A stretch of 64,000 bases of DNA, from assembly GCF_002752675.1 (NCBI RefSeq), contig NZ_CP024608.1, positions 4,092,001 through 4,156,000 on the forward strand. Direction: 5' to 3'. Shown in pieces: positions 9,296 through 19,677 of this stretch. Each line of letters opens with the position of its first letter. The first letter of the stretch is position 1. The DNA is from Massilia violaceinigra. GTDB taxonomy: Bacteria; Pseudomonadota; Gammaproteobacteria; Burkholderiales; Burkholderiaceae_D. The notes beneath the pieces are model-generated. The model searched no databases and was not told where the DNA came from. It saw only the letters and a list, made by a program, of their open reading frames with translations. A program made the position numbers and the translations under genes.

Positions 9296-10267
9296 ATGTC
9301 CGATGAAGGCTTGCGCCCGATTATCGTCAAGCGCATCAAGAAGACCGCCGGCGGCCACCACGGCGGCGCCTGGAAGATCGCCTACGCCGACTTCGTGACG
9401 GCGATGATGGCCTTCTTCCTGCTCATGTGGCTGCTGGGCTCGACCAGCAAGGGTGACTTGAACGGCATTTCCGACTTTTTCCAGACCCCGCTGAAGGTGG
9501 CGATGGCGGGCGGCTCGGGCAGCGGCGACAGTTCTTCGATCGTGCAGGGCGGCGGGCAGGACCTGTCGCGCCGCAACGGCCAGGTCAAGCGCGGCAGCAA
9601 CGATCCGGACAAGAAGAATTACGACCTGAAAGCGGCCAAGGCGATTCTCGAAGCAGCCGAAGCGGACCGCCTGAAAACGCTCAAGGCCAAGCTGGAAGCG
9701 ACCATCGAGGCCAATCCGCTGCTGAAGAAATACAAGAACCAGCTGCTGCTCGATATCACCAGCGAAGGTTTGCGGATCCAGATCGTGGACGAATTGAACC
9801 GGCCGATGTTCAACCTGGCCAAGGCCGAACTGCAGCCGTACACGCGCGACATCCTGCACGTGATCGGGATCGTGCTCAACGAAGTACCGAACCGGATCGG
9901 CCTGTCGGGCCACACCGATTCGACGCCCTACATGAGCGACACCGGCTACAGCAACTGGGAATTGTCGGCCGACCGCGCCAACGCCTCGCGGCGCGAACTG
10001 GTCATCGGCGGCATGAGCGACGCCAAGATCCTGCGCGTGGTGGGGCTGGCCGCGGCCGCGCCGCTGGACCGCCAGGACCCGTTTTCGGCGATGAACCGGC
10101 GCATCAGCATCATCGTGATGAACAAGCGCACCGAAGAAGCGGTGATGCGCGATGGCGCCTCGCTGGACGTGCCGGAGCAGTCGGGCGTCGCTACGCCGGG
10201 CGTCGCTACGCCGGCAGCGGCGGCAGGGCAAACAGCGGCACCGGCGGTGCCGAAGGCAGCGCCATGA
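9296..10267 (+). CDS. motB: Flagellar stator protein MotB
   Basis: A 323-residue stator partner that anchors MotA to peptidoglycan. A single N-terminal membrane helix contains the proton-accepting Asp32 in AYADFVTAMMAF. A plug/linker and a C-terminal OmpA-like peptidoglycan-binding domain follow (about residues 150-275, with SGHTDSTPY and NWELSADRANASRREL). The C-terminal tail is a low-complexity GVATP/Ala-Pro extension that contains a short DNA duplication near 10186-10211. It follows motA by 56 bp. Confidence 0.96.
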   Translation: MSDEGLRPIIVKRIKKTAGGHHGGAWKIAYADFVTAMMAFFLLMWLLGSTSKGDLNGISDFFQTPLKVAMAGGSGSGDSSSIVQGGGQDLSRRNGQVKRGSNDPDKKNYDLKAAKAILEAAEADRLKTLKAKLEATIEANPLLKKYKNQLLLDITSEGLRIQIVDELNRPMFNLAKAELQPYTRDILHVIGIVLNEVPNRIGLSGHTDSTPYMSDTGYSNWELSADRANASRRELVIGGMSDAKILRVVGLAAAAPLDRQDPFSAMNRRISIIVMNKRTEEAVMRDGASLDVPEQSGVATPGVATPAAAAGQTAAPAVPKAAP

Positions 10268-10295
10268 TGGTCAGGGAAGATAGGGGAGAGGGCGA

Positions 10296-10844
10296 ATGAC
10301 AAGAAAGAAAATACTGGGCTCGCACGTGAAGCGCTTGCTGTCGGGCGTGTCGGATCACGGCAAGAAGCACCTGACGGAAGTCGAGACCGATCTGATCCAG
10401 ACCGAGCTGCTGCTGGAGGAAGCCATCGACAAGCTCACCAGCAGCTTCATGGCGATCCACACGGCGGTCGGAGCCCAGCAGGACACCATCAACCTGCTGC
10501 TGGCCGGCGGCACCCCGAGCGCGGAGGATGGCGCGCGCCTCGGCGGCATGTCCGACGAGATCGGCGCGCACGTGAATACGGCCATCACCAGCATGCAGTT
10601 CCAGGACATGACGAGCCAGCTGATCGACCGCACCCTGAAACGGGTGACCGGCCTGCGCGAATTTCTCGGCACCCTGGGCTCGCACGGCGCCGACATCGTG
10701 CCGGAGGCGGGCAGCGAGGAGATCGTCGAACTGCTCGGCAAGGTCAGCATGGCGCTGGCGATCCAGTCGCTCGAATTACGCAGTGTACTAAGAAAAGCAG
10801 TCAATCAGCAGCATCTGGAAAGTGGCGACATAGAACTGTTTTAA
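10296..10844 (+). CDS. CheZ-motif chemotaxis protein (putative CheY-P phosphatase paralog)
   Basis: A 182-residue, largely helical protein between motB and a cheY-like gene. The central segment MQFQDMTSQLIDR carries the Asp-x3-Gln spacing (Asp104, Gln108) that forms the CheZ active site, as in QDLTGQ of the true CheZ encoded at 18990. Long amphipathic helices flank it, as in CheZ's four-helix bundle. The C-terminus ends ESGDIELF, possibly a CheY-binding tail analogous to CheZ's C-terminal helix. It could be a second CheY-P phosphatase dedicated to the adjacent CheY-like protein, or a non-catalytic paralog. Confidence 0.65.
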   Translation: MTRKKILGSHVKRLLSGVSDHGKKHLTEVETDLIQTELLLEEAIDKLTSSFMAIHTAVGAQQDTINLLLAGGTPSAEDGARLGGMSDEIGAHVNTAITSMQFQDMTSQLIDRTLKRVTGLREFLGTLGSHGADIVPEAGSEEIVELLGKVSMALAIQSLELRSVLRKAVNQQHLESGDIELF

Positions 10845-10904
10845 GGTTCACTCTCGATGATTATGGGCGCGGTGCCCCCGATTTAAAAAAAAGCAGGAGC
10901 AAAA

Positions 10905-11270
10905 ATGGCTAAAACAATACTCGCAGTTGACGATTCCAGTTCGCTGCGCCAGATGGTGGCATTCAGTCTCAAGGCCGCCGGTTATCTCGTGGTGGAAGCG
11001 GTCGACGGCCAGGACGGGTTGGAAAAGGCCAAGCAGCAGACGGTCGACCTGGTGCTGACCGACCAGAACATGCCGCGCATGGACGGCCTGTCGCTGATCA
11101 AGCTGCTGCGCGGCCTGCCCGCGTACCAGAAGGTGCCGATCCTGATGCTGACCACCGAATCGTCCGACGAAATGAAGACCAAGGGACGCGCGGCCGGCGC
11201 CAACGGCTGGCTGGTCAAGCCGTTCGACCCGCAGCGCCTGATCGAAGTGGTCAAAAAAGTCATCGGCTGA
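10905..11270 (+). CDS. CheY-like single-domain response regulator
   Basis: A 121-residue receiver domain with no output domain. The acidic pair Asp9/Asp10, phosphoacceptor Asp53 in LTDQNMP, switch Thr84 and Lys105 in VKPF are all present. It is preceded by AGGAGC and sits directly before cheA, so phosphorylation by CheA is expected. A second CheY (18589) encoded beside cheZ is closer to the flagellar-motor type. This one may tune CheA flux or act on another target. Confidence 0.92.
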   Translation: MAKTILAVDDSSSLRQMVAFSLKAAGYLVVEAVDGQDGLEKAKQQTVDLVLTDQNMPRMDGLSLIKLLRGLPAYQKVPILMLTTESSDEMKTKGRAAGANGWLVKPFDPQRLIEVVKKVIG

Positions 11271-11325
11271 TGACCGGGGTGGGAGCACGCGCAATGATGC
11301 ATCGCGAAATTCACGGAGTCTGAAC

Positions 11326-13473
11326 ATGACCATCGACATAAGCCAGTTTTTCCAGGTCTTCTTCGATGAAGCCGAAGAACTGCTGGCCGAAAAAGAGCGT
11401 CTGCTGCTGGCCGTCGACATTGCGTCGCCGGATCCGGAAGACCTGAACGCCATTTTCCGCACCGCCCACTCGATCAAGGGCGGTTCGTCGACGTTCGGCC
11501 TGAACGACATGACCGAAGTGACGCACATCCTCGAGTCGCTGCTCGACCGCATCCGCAAGGGTGAAATGGCGCTCACCGCCGAGCACGTGGACGCCTTTTT
11601 GGCGGCCAAGGACATCCTCAAGATGCAGCTCGACGGCCACCGCAACGGCGCCCACGTCGACCAGGATGCCGTGGCCGACGTGCGCATGATGCTGCAGGAG
11701 CTCTCGCAGGACGTGGTGCCGGTGGCCGCGCCGCCGGCGCCGTCGTTCATACAGAGTTCGATCAAGGCCAACGTGAGCAGCGGCGGGCGGCGCTTTCGCA
11801 TCGAGATGCCGCATGTCGAGCAGCGCGACGTCAATGCGCTGACCGCCGAACTGGGGCTGCTCGGGCGCGTGTCGGTCATGCCGCTGCCGGGCGAGCGCCA
11901 TGCGATCACTGTCACGACCCACGAGTCGCTCGAGGACATCATCGCGATCTGCTCGTTCGTGCTCAATCCCGACGACCTGAAAATCTTCGAGGCGCCCGCG
12001 CTCACGCCCGAACAGCAGGTCATCGAAGACCGCGAACGGGCCAAGGTCGAAGACGACATGGGCTACGGCTTCTTCGACCCGATCGACGCGCCGAGCCAGG
12101 AACAGACCGACGAGGAACGCGGCTACGGCTTCTTCCAGCCGATCGAGCATATCCGCGCCAGCGCCGGCATTGTGGCGCCGCCGGCGGCCAGCGCGGCGCC
12201 GGCCGCCGTGCGCGCCGAGCCGCTCGACGTCACCGAGACGGCCGAGAAAAAGGTCGTCAAGAAGGACGACAAGCACGCCGCCGCCGAATCGTCGTCGATC
12301 CGCGTCTCGATCGAGAAGGTCGACCAGTTGATCAACCTGATCGGCGAACTGGTGATCACCCAGGCCATGATCGAGCAGCGCAGCGACGCGCTCGACCCGA
12401 TGCTGCACGAGCGCCTGTTGAACAGCGTCAGCCAGCTCACGCGCAATACGCGCGACCTGCAGGAAGCGGTCATGTCGATCCGCATGATGCCGATGGATTT
12501 CGTGTTCTCGCGCTTTCCGCGCATGGTGCGCGACCTGGCGGCCAAATTGGGCAAGAAGGTCGACTTCATCACCAACGGCGCCGCCACCGAATTGGACAAG
12601 GGCCTGATCGAGCGCATCGTCGATCCGCTCACCCACCTGGTACGCAACAGCATCGACCACGGCATCGAAATGCCGGAAGCGCGCGCCGCCGCCGGCAAGA
12701 CCGAAGCGGGGCGCCTGTTCCTCTCGGCCGGCCACCAGGGCGGCAATATCGTGATCGAAGTATCCGACGACGGCGCCGGCCTGAACCGCGACCGTATTCT
12801 CGCCAAGGCGGCCCAGAGCGGGCTGCCGGTGAGCGAGAACATGAGCGACGCGGACGTGTGGCAGCTCATTTTCGCGCCCGGCTTTTCGACCGCCGAAACC
12901 GTGACCGACGTGTCGGGACGCGGCGTGGGCATGGATGTCGTCAAGCGCAACATCATGGCCATGGGCGGCTCGGTCGATATCCGCTCGGCCAAGGGCTTCG
13001 GCACCACGATCTCGATCTCGCTGCCGCTCACGCTGGCCATTTTGGACGGCATGTCGATCCGCTGCGGCGAAGAAGTGTACATCCTGCCGCTCGGCTTCGT
13101 GGTCGAGTCGCTCCAGCCTTCGCCGGAAGACATCAAGGAAATCTCCGGGCGCGGCCCCGTGATCAAGGTGCGCGGCGAATACCTGCCCCTCATTCCGCTG
13201 TACCAGATGTTCGACATCGTGCCGCGCTTTACCAATCCGTGCGAAGGCATTGTCGTGATCCTGGAGTCGGACGGGCGCAAGGCCGGGCTGTTTGTCGATG
13301 ATCTGGTCGGGCAGCAGCAGGTCGTGGTCAAGAACCTCGAATCGAATTACCGCAAGGTGACCGGGATTTCCGGCGCCACCATCCTCGGCGATGGCGGCGT
13401 GTCGCTCATTCTCGATGTCTCGGCCCTGATGCGCTCCTCGCGCCAGCTGGCCGACGACGCCATCTTCTCCTAA
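11326..13473 (+). CDS. cheA: Chemotaxis histidine kinase CheA
   Basis: A 715-residue cytosolic kinase that reads chemoreceptor state and phosphorylates CheY and CheB. Domain order is P1 HPt (phospho-His48 in TAHSIKGGSSTFG), P2-like linker (about 145-225), P3 dimerisation (about 325-390), P4 ATPase (N-box HLVRNSIDHGIE near 437, G1 VSDDGAGL, G2 VSGRGVGMDVV) and P5 CheW-like domain (about 575-710). Two near-identical EDDMGYGFFDPI/DEERGYGFFQPI segments form a tandem repeat in the linker (about 244-285). Downstream cheW follows by 30 bp. Confidence 0.97.
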   Translation: MTIDISQFFQVFFDEAEELLAEKERLLLAVDIASPDPEDLNAIFRTAHSIKGGSSTFGLNDMTEVTHILESLLDRIRKGEMALTAEHVDAFLAAKDILKMQLDGHRNGAHVDQDAVADVRMMLQELSQDVVPVAAPPAPSFIQSSIKANVSSGGRRFRIEMPHVEQRDVNALTAELGLLGRVSVMPLPGERHAITVTTHESLEDIIAICSFVLNPDDLKIFEAPALTPEQQVIEDRERAKVEDDMGYGFFDPIDAPSQEQTDEERGYGFFQPIEHIRASAGIVAPPAASAAPAAVRAEPLDVTETAEKKVVKKDDKHAAAESSSIRVSIEKVDQLINLIGELVITQAMIEQRSDALDPMLHERLLNSVSQLTRNTRDLQEAVMSIRMMPMDFVFSRFPRMVRDLAAKLGKKVDFITNGAATELDKGLIERIVDPLTHLVRNSIDHGIEMPEARAAAGKTEAGRLFLSAGHQGGNIVIEVSDDGAGLNRDRILAKAAQSGLPVSENMSDADVWQLIFAPGFSTAETVTDVSGRGVGMDVVKRNIMAMGGSVDIRSAKGFGTTISISLPLTLAILDGMSIRCGEEVYILPLGFVVESLQPSPEDIKEISGRGPVIKVRGEYLPLIPLYQMFDIVPRFTNPCEGIVVILESDGRKAGLFVDDLVGQQQVVVKNLESNYRKVTGISGATILGDGGVSLILDVSALMRSSRQLADDAIFS

Positions 13474-13503
13474 CCAATACCAGCAACCAGATAGGAATTC
13501 ATC

Positions 13504-14004
13504 ATGTCAATGACCTCAACCTCCGCCAAGAACGGCGACGTCAAGGATGGCGCCGGAAGCGAGTTCCTGGCCTTCACGCTCGGCTCCGAAGAATACGGGA
13601 TCGACATCCTGAAAGTGCAGGAAATCCGCGGCTACGAAGTGGTGACCCGCATCGCCAACGCGCCAGAGTTCATCAAGGGCGTGATCAACCTGCGCGGCAT
13701 CATCATTCCGGTGGTGGACATGCGCATCAAGTTCAACCTCGGCACCCCGGTGTACGACCAGTTCACGGTGGTCATCATCCTCAATATCGGCGGGCGCATC
13801 ATGGGCGTGGTGGTCGACAGCGTCTCCGACGTGACCACCCTTACGCCCGAGCAGATCAAGCCGGCCCCGGAAATGGGCACCGCCTTCGGTTCCGACTACC
13901 TGGTCGGCCTGGGCACGGTCGACGAGCGCATGCTGATCCTGATCGACATCGACAAGCTGATGTCGTCTGGCGAAATGGGCCTGATCGAAAAACTGGCCGC
14001 CTGA
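13504..14004 (+). CDS. cheW: Chemotaxis coupling protein CheW
   Basis: A 166-residue CheW scaffold that joins CheA to chemoreceptors. The two SH3-like subdomains show [22 protein letters not shown], the receptor-contact [19 protein letters not shown] motif and [19 protein letters not shown]. It lies between cheA and the MCP gene in the operon and is of standard length. Confidence 0.97.
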   Translation: MSMTSTSAKNGDVKDGAGSEFLAFTLGSEEYGIDILKVQEIRGYEVVTRIANAPEFIKGVINLRGIIIPVVDMRIKFNLGTPVYDQFTVVIILNIGGRIMGVVVDSVSDVTTLTPEQIKPAPEMGTAFGSDYLVGLGTVDERMLILIDIDKLMSSGEMGLIEKLAA

Positions 14005-14094
14005 GACACGCAAGACGGATAACCGCAAGGCCGGCGCGAGCGGTTCGACAGAAGCTGCCACGCCACCATCATATGAAGTATCGAGGAGAGAACG

Positions 14095-15804
14095 ATGAAT
14101 CTGCGCGATTTTAGAATAGGTACGCGTCTGGCCTTCGGTTTCGGCAGCATCCTGCTGATTCTGGTGGCGATGGCGTTGATGGCGAGTTTGCTCAATTCGC
14201 GCAACAAGAACAGCCTGATGACGGGTCTGGCCAGCGCCAGCGCCCAGAACCTGCATGCGGCAAGCATGAAGAGCGCGATGCTCGAAACCGGCATCGCCAT
14301 GCGCAATATCGGCCTGCAGGCCGACGTCGCGCTGATGCAGAAGGAACAGGACAAGGTCAAGGTGCAGAGCAAGCGCTATGAAGAGGCGCGCACCAAGCTG
14401 CAGGCCACCGGCCTGGACGAAGCCGAAACCAAGCTGCTCTCCGACATCGCCGCGCTCGACAAGGAAGTCGACGTCGCCTTCAAGGAAGCCATCGGCCAGG
14501 TGCTGGCGTTTAACAGCGAAGGCGCGGCCAAGGTGATCGCCCAGCGCATCGATCCGCTGAACCAGAAGACGCTCGATGTGCTCAACAAGCTGGTCGACAA
14601 GCAGCAGCTGGAAGCGGACGATTTCCTCAAGAAGTCGGTGCTGGCCGACCAGCGCGTGGGCATGATCATGTTCGGGGTGTGCGCCCTGGCCGTGGCGCTG
14701 GGCGTGGTGTGCGCCCTGGTCATCACGCGCTCGATCGCCGCGCCCCTGCTGGGCGCCGTGCGGGTGGCCAAGAAGGTCGCCGCGGGCGAGCTGACCTCGG
14801 AAATCCGGGTCGAGGGCAAGGATGAAACGAGCGAATTGCTGCAGGCGCTCAAGGACATGAACGACAGCCTGTCGAAGACCGTGGGCGACGTGCGCTCCGG
14901 GACCGACATGATCACCGTGGCTTCGCAGGAAATCGCCTCGGGCAACGCCGACCTGTCCTCGCGCACCGAGTCGCAAGCCAGTTCGCTCGAAGAAACCGCC
15001 AGCTCGATGGAAGAACTGACCAGCACCGTCAAGCAGAATGCCGACAATGCGCGCCAGGCCAACCAGCTGGCCGTGTCGGCATCGTCGGTGGCGGTCAAGG
15101 GTGGCGCCGTGGTGTCGCAGGTTGTCGATACGATGGGCTCGATCAAGGAAAGCTCGCGCAAGATCGTCGACATCATCGGCGTGATCGACGGCATCGCCTT
15201 CCAGACCAACATCCTGGCGCTGAACGCCGCGGTGGAAGCGGCGCGCGCCGGCGAACAGGGGCGCGGCTTCGCGGTGGTGGCGTCGGAAGTGCGCAACCTG
15301 GCGCAGCGCTCGGCCGGCGCGGCCAAGGAAATCAAGTCGCTGATCGGCGACTCGGTCGACAAGGTCGATGCCGGCAGCAAGCTGGTCGACGAAGCCGGCC
15401 AGACCATGGACCTGATCGTGACCTCGATCAAGCAGGTGGCCGACATCATGGGCGAGATCACCGCGGCGACCCAGGAACAGAGCAACGGCATCGAAGAAGT
15501 CAACCAGGCCATCACCCAGATGGACGAGATGACGCAGCAGAACGCGGCCCTGGTCGAGCAAGCCGCGGCAGCGGCCGAGAGCATGCAGGAACAGGCGCAG
15601 TTGCTGGCCGCCGCCGTGAGCATCTTCAAGCTCAGTGGCGACGAGCGCAAGGCGGCGGTGCATGCGCCGGCCCCTTCCCGCGCCGCGCCGGCGCCGCAGC
15701 GCGCCCCGGCGCGCGCGGTGGCCACCGTGGCCAAGCCGGCGCCGGCATCGAAGCCGCGCAAGCTGGCCGCGGCGGCGCCGGGAGACGACTGGGAAGAGTT
15801 TTAA
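14095..15804 (+). CDS. Methyl-accepting chemotaxis protein
   Basis: A 569-residue transmembrane chemoreceptor. TM1 spans about residues 12-34, a periplasmic four-helix-bundle-type ligand domain about 35-185, TM2 about 188-212, HAMP about 212-265 and the cytoplasmic signalling coiled coil about 265-525. The hairpin tip [20 protein letters not shown] is canonical. An Ala/Pro-rich tether ends in GDDWEEF, resembling the NWETF-type pentapeptide that docks CheR and CheB. Ligand cannot be predicted. The cheR gene follows directly. Confidence 0.95.
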   Translation: MNLRDFRIGTRLAFGFGSILLILVAMALMASLLNSRNKNSLMTGLASASAQNLHAASMKSAMLETGIAMRNIGLQADVALMQKEQDKVKVQSKRYEEARTKLQATGLDEAETKLLSDIAALDKEVDVAFKEAIGQVLAFNSEGAAKVIAQRIDPLNQKTLDVLNKLVDKQQLEADDFLKKSVLADQRVGMIMFGVCALAVALGVVCALVITRSIAAPLLGAVRVAKKVAAGELTSEIRVEGKDETSELLQALKDMNDSLSKTVGDVRSGTDMITVASQEIASGNADLSSRTESQASSLEETASSMEELTSTVKQNADNARQANQLAVSASSVAVKGGAVVSQVVDTMGSIKESSRKIVDIIGVIDGIAFQTNILALNAAVEAARAGEQGRGFAVVASEVRNLAQRSAGAAKEIKSLIGDSVDKVDAGSKLVDEAGQTMDLIVTSIKQVADIMGEITAATQEQSNGIEEVNQAITQMDEMTQQNAALVEQAAAAAESMQEQAQLLAAAVSIFKLSGDERKAAVHAPAPSRAAPAPQRAPARAVATVAKPAPASKPRKLAAAAPGDDWEEF

Positions 15805-15860
15805 GCTGCCGGCGGCCAGCCGGCCGCACGCGCATATCAACGGAAACAGGGTGAAGCAAG

Positions 15861-16706
15861 GTGACGCAAACGAAAACGGAAACCGTCAAGGAATTCAACT
15901 TCACCAAAAGTGATTTTGAGCGCGTGCGCGCACTGATTTACCAGCGCGCTGGCATTTCGCTGGCCGACAGCAAGCAGGAAATGGTCTACAGCCGCCTGGC
16001 GCGCCGCCTGCGCGCCACCGGCATCGTCTCGTTCGGGCGCTACCTGGACGACCTGGAAGCGGGGCGCCTGGGCGAGGAGTGGGAGTCGTTCACCAACGCG
16101 CTCACCACCAACCTGACTTCGTTCTTCCGCGAATCGCACCACTTCCCGCTGCTGGCCGAGCATGTGAAAAAGCTGCGCGACCATCCGATCCAGATCTGGT
16201 GCTCGGCCGCTTCCACCGGCGAGGAACCGTATTCGATCGCCATGACCGTGTGCGAAGCGTTCAACACGCTCACCCCGCCGGTGCAGATCATCGCCACCGA
16301 CATCGACACCAACGTGCTGGCCACGGGCGCCAACGGCGTGTACGGGATCGAGCGCATCGAGAAGCTCGAACCGGAACGCGCGCGGCGCTTTTTCTTGCGC
16401 GGCAAGGGCGACCAGGAAGGCATGGTGCGGGTGCGTCCCGAACTGCGCCAGCTGGTCACCTTCAAGCAGCTCAATTTATTGGGCGACGGCTGGCCCCTGA
16501 AAGGCCCGTTCGACGTCATTTTCTGCCGTAACGTGATGATCTATTTCGACAAGGCGACCCAGCGCAAGATCCTGTCGCGCTTCGTGCCGCTGATGAAGCC
16601 CGACGCACTGCTGTTTGCCGGCCACTCCGAGAATTTCCTGTACGTGTCGGAGTCGCTCAAACTGCGTGGCAAAACCGTGTACGAACTCGATGGTCGCCGG
16701 AGCTGA
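15861..16706 (+). CDS. cheR: Chemoreceptor glutamate methyltransferase CheR
   Basis: A 281-residue SAM-dependent O-methyltransferase that methylates receptor glutamates. The N-terminal helical domain contains RLARRLRATG. The catalytic domain shows TTNLTSFFRE, IWCSAASTGEEPYSIAM (SAM site), IIATDIDTNVLA and DVIFCRNVMIYFD. The start is GTG at 15861. The upstream GTG at 15851 is out of frame. The adjacent MCP has the matching C-terminal docking peptide. Confidence 0.96.
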   Translation: MTQTKTETVKEFNFTKSDFERVRALIYQRAGISLADSKQEMVYSRLARRLRATGIVSFGRYLDDLEAGRLGEEWESFTNALTTNLTSFFRESHHFPLLAEHVKKLRDHPIQIWCSAASTGEEPYSIAMTVCEAFNTLTPPVQIIATDIDTNVLATGANGVYGIERIEKLEPERARRFFLRGKGDQEGMVRVRPELRQLVTFKQLNLLGDGWPLKGPFDVIFCRNVMIYFDKATQRKILSRFVPLMKPDALLFAGHSENFLYVSESLKLRGKTVYELDGRRS

Positions 16707-16735
16707 TGCGACCCGCAGTGAACTGAGAACTGAAC

Positions 16736-17344
16736 ATGGCTATCGAAATCAAAGAACAATTCGCAACCAACGTGTATTACGACCGCACCTTCGACTGCGA
16801 CGCGGCCAAGATCCTGCCGGGCGAGTACTACTACACGCCCAAGGACATGCTGATCGTGACGGTGCTCGGTTCCTGCGTGTCGGCCTGCATCCGCGACAAG
16901 GTCACCGGTCTGGGCGGCATGAACCACTTCATGCTGCCGGACGGCGGCAGTGATCCGAACAGCCCGATTTCGGCCTCGATGCGCTACGGGACGTACGCGA
17001 TGGAAGTGCTGATCAACGACCTGCTCAAGGCCGGCGCGCGGCGCGAGAACATGGAAGCGAAAGTGTTCGGCGGCGGCGCGGTGCTGCGCGGCTTTACCGC
17101 GATTAACGTGGGCGAACGCAATGCGGCGTTCGTCATGAACTTCCTGAAAACCGAAAAGATGCGCGTGGTGGCCGAAGACCTGAACGACATCTGGCCGCGC
17201 AAGGTGTATTTTTTCCCGCGCACCGGCAAGGTGCTGGTCAAGAAGCTGATGCAGACCCATAACGATACCCTGGCGCGGCGCGAACTCGATTACGCCAGCC
17301 GCCTCAAGGTCGAACCGGTCGGCGGCGCGATCGATCTGTTTTAG
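16736..17344 (+). CDS. cheD: Chemoreceptor glutamine deamidase CheD
   Basis: A 202-residue CheD that deamidates receptor glutamines. The catalytic cysteine lies in VLGSCVSACIRD and the histidine in GGMNHFMLPDGG, with the conserved AKVFGGGAVL block after them. Located between cheR and cheB, as is usual in betaproteobacterial che operons. Confidence 0.96.
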   Translation: MAIEIKEQFATNVYYDRTFDCDAAKILPGEYYYTPKDMLIVTVLGSCVSACIRDKVTGLGGMNHFMLPDGGSDPNSPISASMRYGTYAMEVLINDLLKAGARRENMEAKVFGGGAVLRGFTAINVGERNAAFVMNFLKTEKMRVVAEDLNDIWPRKVYFFPRTGKVLVKKLMQTHNDTLARRELDYASRLKVEPVGGAIDLF

Positions 17345-17374
17345 CCTACCGCTCCTGAATCCTGAAAGCCCTAT

Positions 17375-18439
17375 ATGAAGATCAAAGTACTGATCGTGGA
17401 CGACTCGGCGCTGATCCGCAGCGTCATGAGCGAGATCATTTCGAGCCAGCCCGACATGGAAGTGGTGGGCGTGGCGCCCGATCCGCTGGTGGCGCGTGAA
17501 CTGATCAAGCAGACCAACCCGGACGTGCTCACGCTCGACGTCGAGATGCCCAAGATGGACGGCCTCGACTTCCTCGAAAAGCTGATGCGCCTGCGCCCGA
17601 TGCCGGTGGTGATGGTGTCCTCGCTGACCGAGCGCGGCTCCGAAATCACCATGCGCGCGCTGGAACTGGGCGCGGTCGATTTCGTGACCAAGCCGAAGAT
17701 CTCGATCCAGAGCGGCATGCGCGAATACACGGAACTGATCTCGGACAAGATCCGCGCCGCGTCCAAGGCGCGCATCAAGCCGCGCACCGTCACCAGCGAA
17801 AAGCCGGCCGGCGCGCTGCCGGCCCTGCGCAATCCGCTCACGTCGTCGGAAAAGCTGATCATCATCGGCGCCTCCACCGGCGGCACCGAAGCGATCCGCG
17901 AATTCCTGATGCAGATGCCGTCCGACTGTCCCGGCATCCTGATCGCCCAGCATATGCCGGAAGGGTTCACCACCTCGTTTGCGCGCCGTCTCGACAGCCT
18001 GTGCAAGATCAGCGTGCGCGAAGCGGCCGGCGACGAGCGCGTGCTGCCCGGCCACGCCTACATCGCGCCGGGCCACTCGCACCTGCTGCTGGCGCGTTCG
18101 GGCGCCAATTATGTCACCCGCATCGAGCAGAGCGAACCGGTCAACCGGCACCGCCCCTCGGTCGACGTGCTGTTCCGCTCGGCGGCCCAGGCGGCCGGTA
18201 AAAATGCGGTCGGGGTGATCCTGACCGGGATGGGCAAGGACGGCGCGGCCGGCATGCTCGACATGAAAACGGCGGGGGCCTACAACTTCGCCCAGGACGA
18301 GGCATCGTGCGTGGTGTTCGGCATGCCGCGCGAAGCGATCGCCATGGGCGGCACCCACGAAGTGGGGGCCCTGAGCGCGCTGCCGGGCATGGTCCTTGGC
18401 TATCTGGCAACGCATGGCAGCCGCGCGTTGCGCGTTTGA
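17375..18439 (+). CDS. cheB: Chemotaxis methylesterase/response regulator CheB
   Basis: A 354-residue two-domain adaptation enzyme. The N-terminal receiver carries Asp10/Asp11-type acidic residues, phosphoacceptor Asp55 in [11 protein letters not shown] and Lys107-Pro. After a linker, the methylesterase domain contains the triad Ser167 (GASTGGTE), His193 (AQHMPEGF) and Asp289 ([11 protein letters not shown]). CheA-dependent activation closes the adaptation loop with CheR and CheD from the same operon. Confidence 0.97.
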   Translation: MKIKVLIVDDSALIRSVMSEIISSQPDMEVVGVAPDPLVARELIKQTNPDVLTLDVEMPKMDGLDFLEKLMRLRPMPVVMVSSLTERGSEITMRALELGAVDFVTKPKISIQSGMREYTELISDKIRAASKARIKPRTVTSEKPAGALPALRNPLTSSEKLIIIGASTGGTEAIREFLMQMPSDCPGILIAQHMPEGFTTSFARRLDSLCKISVREAAGDERVLPGHAYIAPGHSHLLLARSGANYVTRIEQSEPVNRHRPSVDVLFRSAAQAAGKNAVGVILTGMGKDGAAGMLDMKTAGAYNFAQDEASCVVFGMPREAIAMGGTHEVGALSALPGMVLGYLATHGSRALRV

Positions 18440-18588
18440 TCCGGTTTGGTCTGGTTTGGTCCGAATTACTGTCTTTTTGCTGCTCGTTTATTCGCTTCAC
18501 AGCAACAAAACTGCTATCCTTTAGTCTGCTTCGCCAGTAGGGGGAAGTCTGTCAATAACCTAAGTAAGAGAATCAACGGAGTAATTTA

Positions 18589-18987
18589 ATGGCTGATCCA
18601 AAGATGCGTTTTTTAGTTGTTGACGATTTCTCCACGATGCGCCGCATTGTGCGTAATCTGTTGAAAGAACTGGGTTATGCCAATGTCGACGAGGCGGAAG
18701 ACGGCGTCATGGCGCTGGCCAAGCTGCGTAGCGAAACCTTCGACTTCGTGGTCTCGGACTGGAACATGCCCAATATGGATGGCCTGACCATGCTGCAGAA
18801 CATCCGCGCCGACCCCGCGCTGGCCAAGCTGCCGGTGCTGATGGTGACGGCCGAAGCCAAAAAGGAAAACATCATCGCCGCCGCCCAGGCGGGCGCCAAT
18901 GGCTACGTCGTCAAGCCGTTCACGGCCGCCACGCTCGACGAAAAGCTGAACAAGATTTTCGAGAAGCTCGAAAAAAGCGGAGCGTGA
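18589..18987 (+). CDS. cheY: Chemotaxis response regulator CheY (motor-binding type)
   Basis: A 132-residue receiver: Asp12/Asp13, phosphoacceptor Asp57 in [12 protein letters not shown], the switch Thr in [11 protein letters not shown] and Lys in VVKPFT. This is the classical enterobacterial-like CheY sequence and is paired with cheZ. The 149 bp upstream, longer than other gaps in the operon, may contain a separate promoter. GGAG precedes the ATG. Confidence 0.96.
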   Translation: MADPKMRFLVVDDFSTMRRIVRNLLKELGYANVDEAEDGVMALAKLRSETFDFVVSDWNMPNMDGLTMLQNIRADPALAKLPVLMVTAEAKKENIIAAAQAGANGYVVKPFTAATLDEKLNKIFEKLEKSGA

Positions 18988-18989
18988 CC

Positions 18990-19655
18990 ATGAGCGAGCA
19001 CCTCACCGAAGGCGCGGGCCAGGCGGACGGTGGTTTGGACGAGCCGGGCGTGCACGACGAGTTCCTCAGCCGGATCGGCCACATGACGCGCGCGCTGCAC
19101 GAGAGCCTGCGCGGCCTTGGCCTGGATAAATTGATCGAAAAAGCCGCCAGCGACATTCCGGATGCGCGCGACCGCCTCGACTACGTGGCGCGCCTGTCCG
19201 AACAGGCAGCCCAGAAGGTGCTCACCGCGACCGAAGGGGCCGGCCCCCTGCAGGACCAGATCGACAGCGGCGCGGCCGGCCTGTCGGCCTCATGGCAGGC
19301 GCTGCTCGACGCGCCCGCCACCAGCGATGCCGAATGGCGCGCGCTGGCCGAGCGCAGCGTGGCGGCCATGGCCCAGGCACGCAGCGCCAGCAGCGCCACC
19401 AAGGGCTACCTCATGGACATCATGATGGCCCAGGACTTCCAGGACCTGACCGGGCAAGTGATCACCAAGGTGACCACCATTACCCGCAACCTGGAACAGC
19501 AACTGGTGCAGATGCTGGTCGATTTTGCGCCGGCCGAGGTCAAGCGCGAATATGACAACGGGCTGCTCAATGGCCCGCAGATCGACCCCACCCGGCACGA
19601 CGTGGTGTCGAACCAGGGCCAGGTCGACGATCTGCTGGACAGCCTGGGCTTTTGA
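18990..19655 (+). CDS. cheZ: CheY-P phosphatase CheZ
   Basis: A 221-residue helical protein with the catalytic motif MMAQDFQDLTGQVITK (Asp and Gln four residues apart) and a C-terminal VDDLLDSLGF helix that docks on CheY. An in-frame GTG at 18984 overlaps the cheY stop, but the ATG at 18990 is 7 bp from GGAG (18979-18982), so I chose the ATG. Coupling to cheY is tight in either case. Confidence 0.95.
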   Translation: MSEHLTEGAGQADGGLDEPGVHDEFLSRIGHMTRALHESLRGLGLDKLIEKAASDIPDARDRLDYVARLSEQAAQKVLTATEGAGPLQDQIDSGAAGLSASWQALLDAPATSDAEWRALAERSVAAMAQARSASSATKGYLMDIMMAQDFQDLTGQVITKVTTITRNLEQQLVQMLVDFAPAEVKREYDNGLLNGPQIDPTRHDVVSNQGQVDDLLDSLGF

Positions 19656-19677
19656 GCCGGCTGAGATTTTGAGTCAG

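Noticed and set aside
13516..15840. 774-residue open frame on the - strand over cheW and the MCP gene
   Set aside because: Antisense shadow of cheW and the MCP gene: biased Arg/His/Gly composition and no recognisable motif.
18984..18989. GTG start of cheZ overlapping the cheY stop
   Set aside because: The GGAG at 18979-18982 is only 1 bp away from this GTG but 7 bp from the ATG at 18990, which is the better start.
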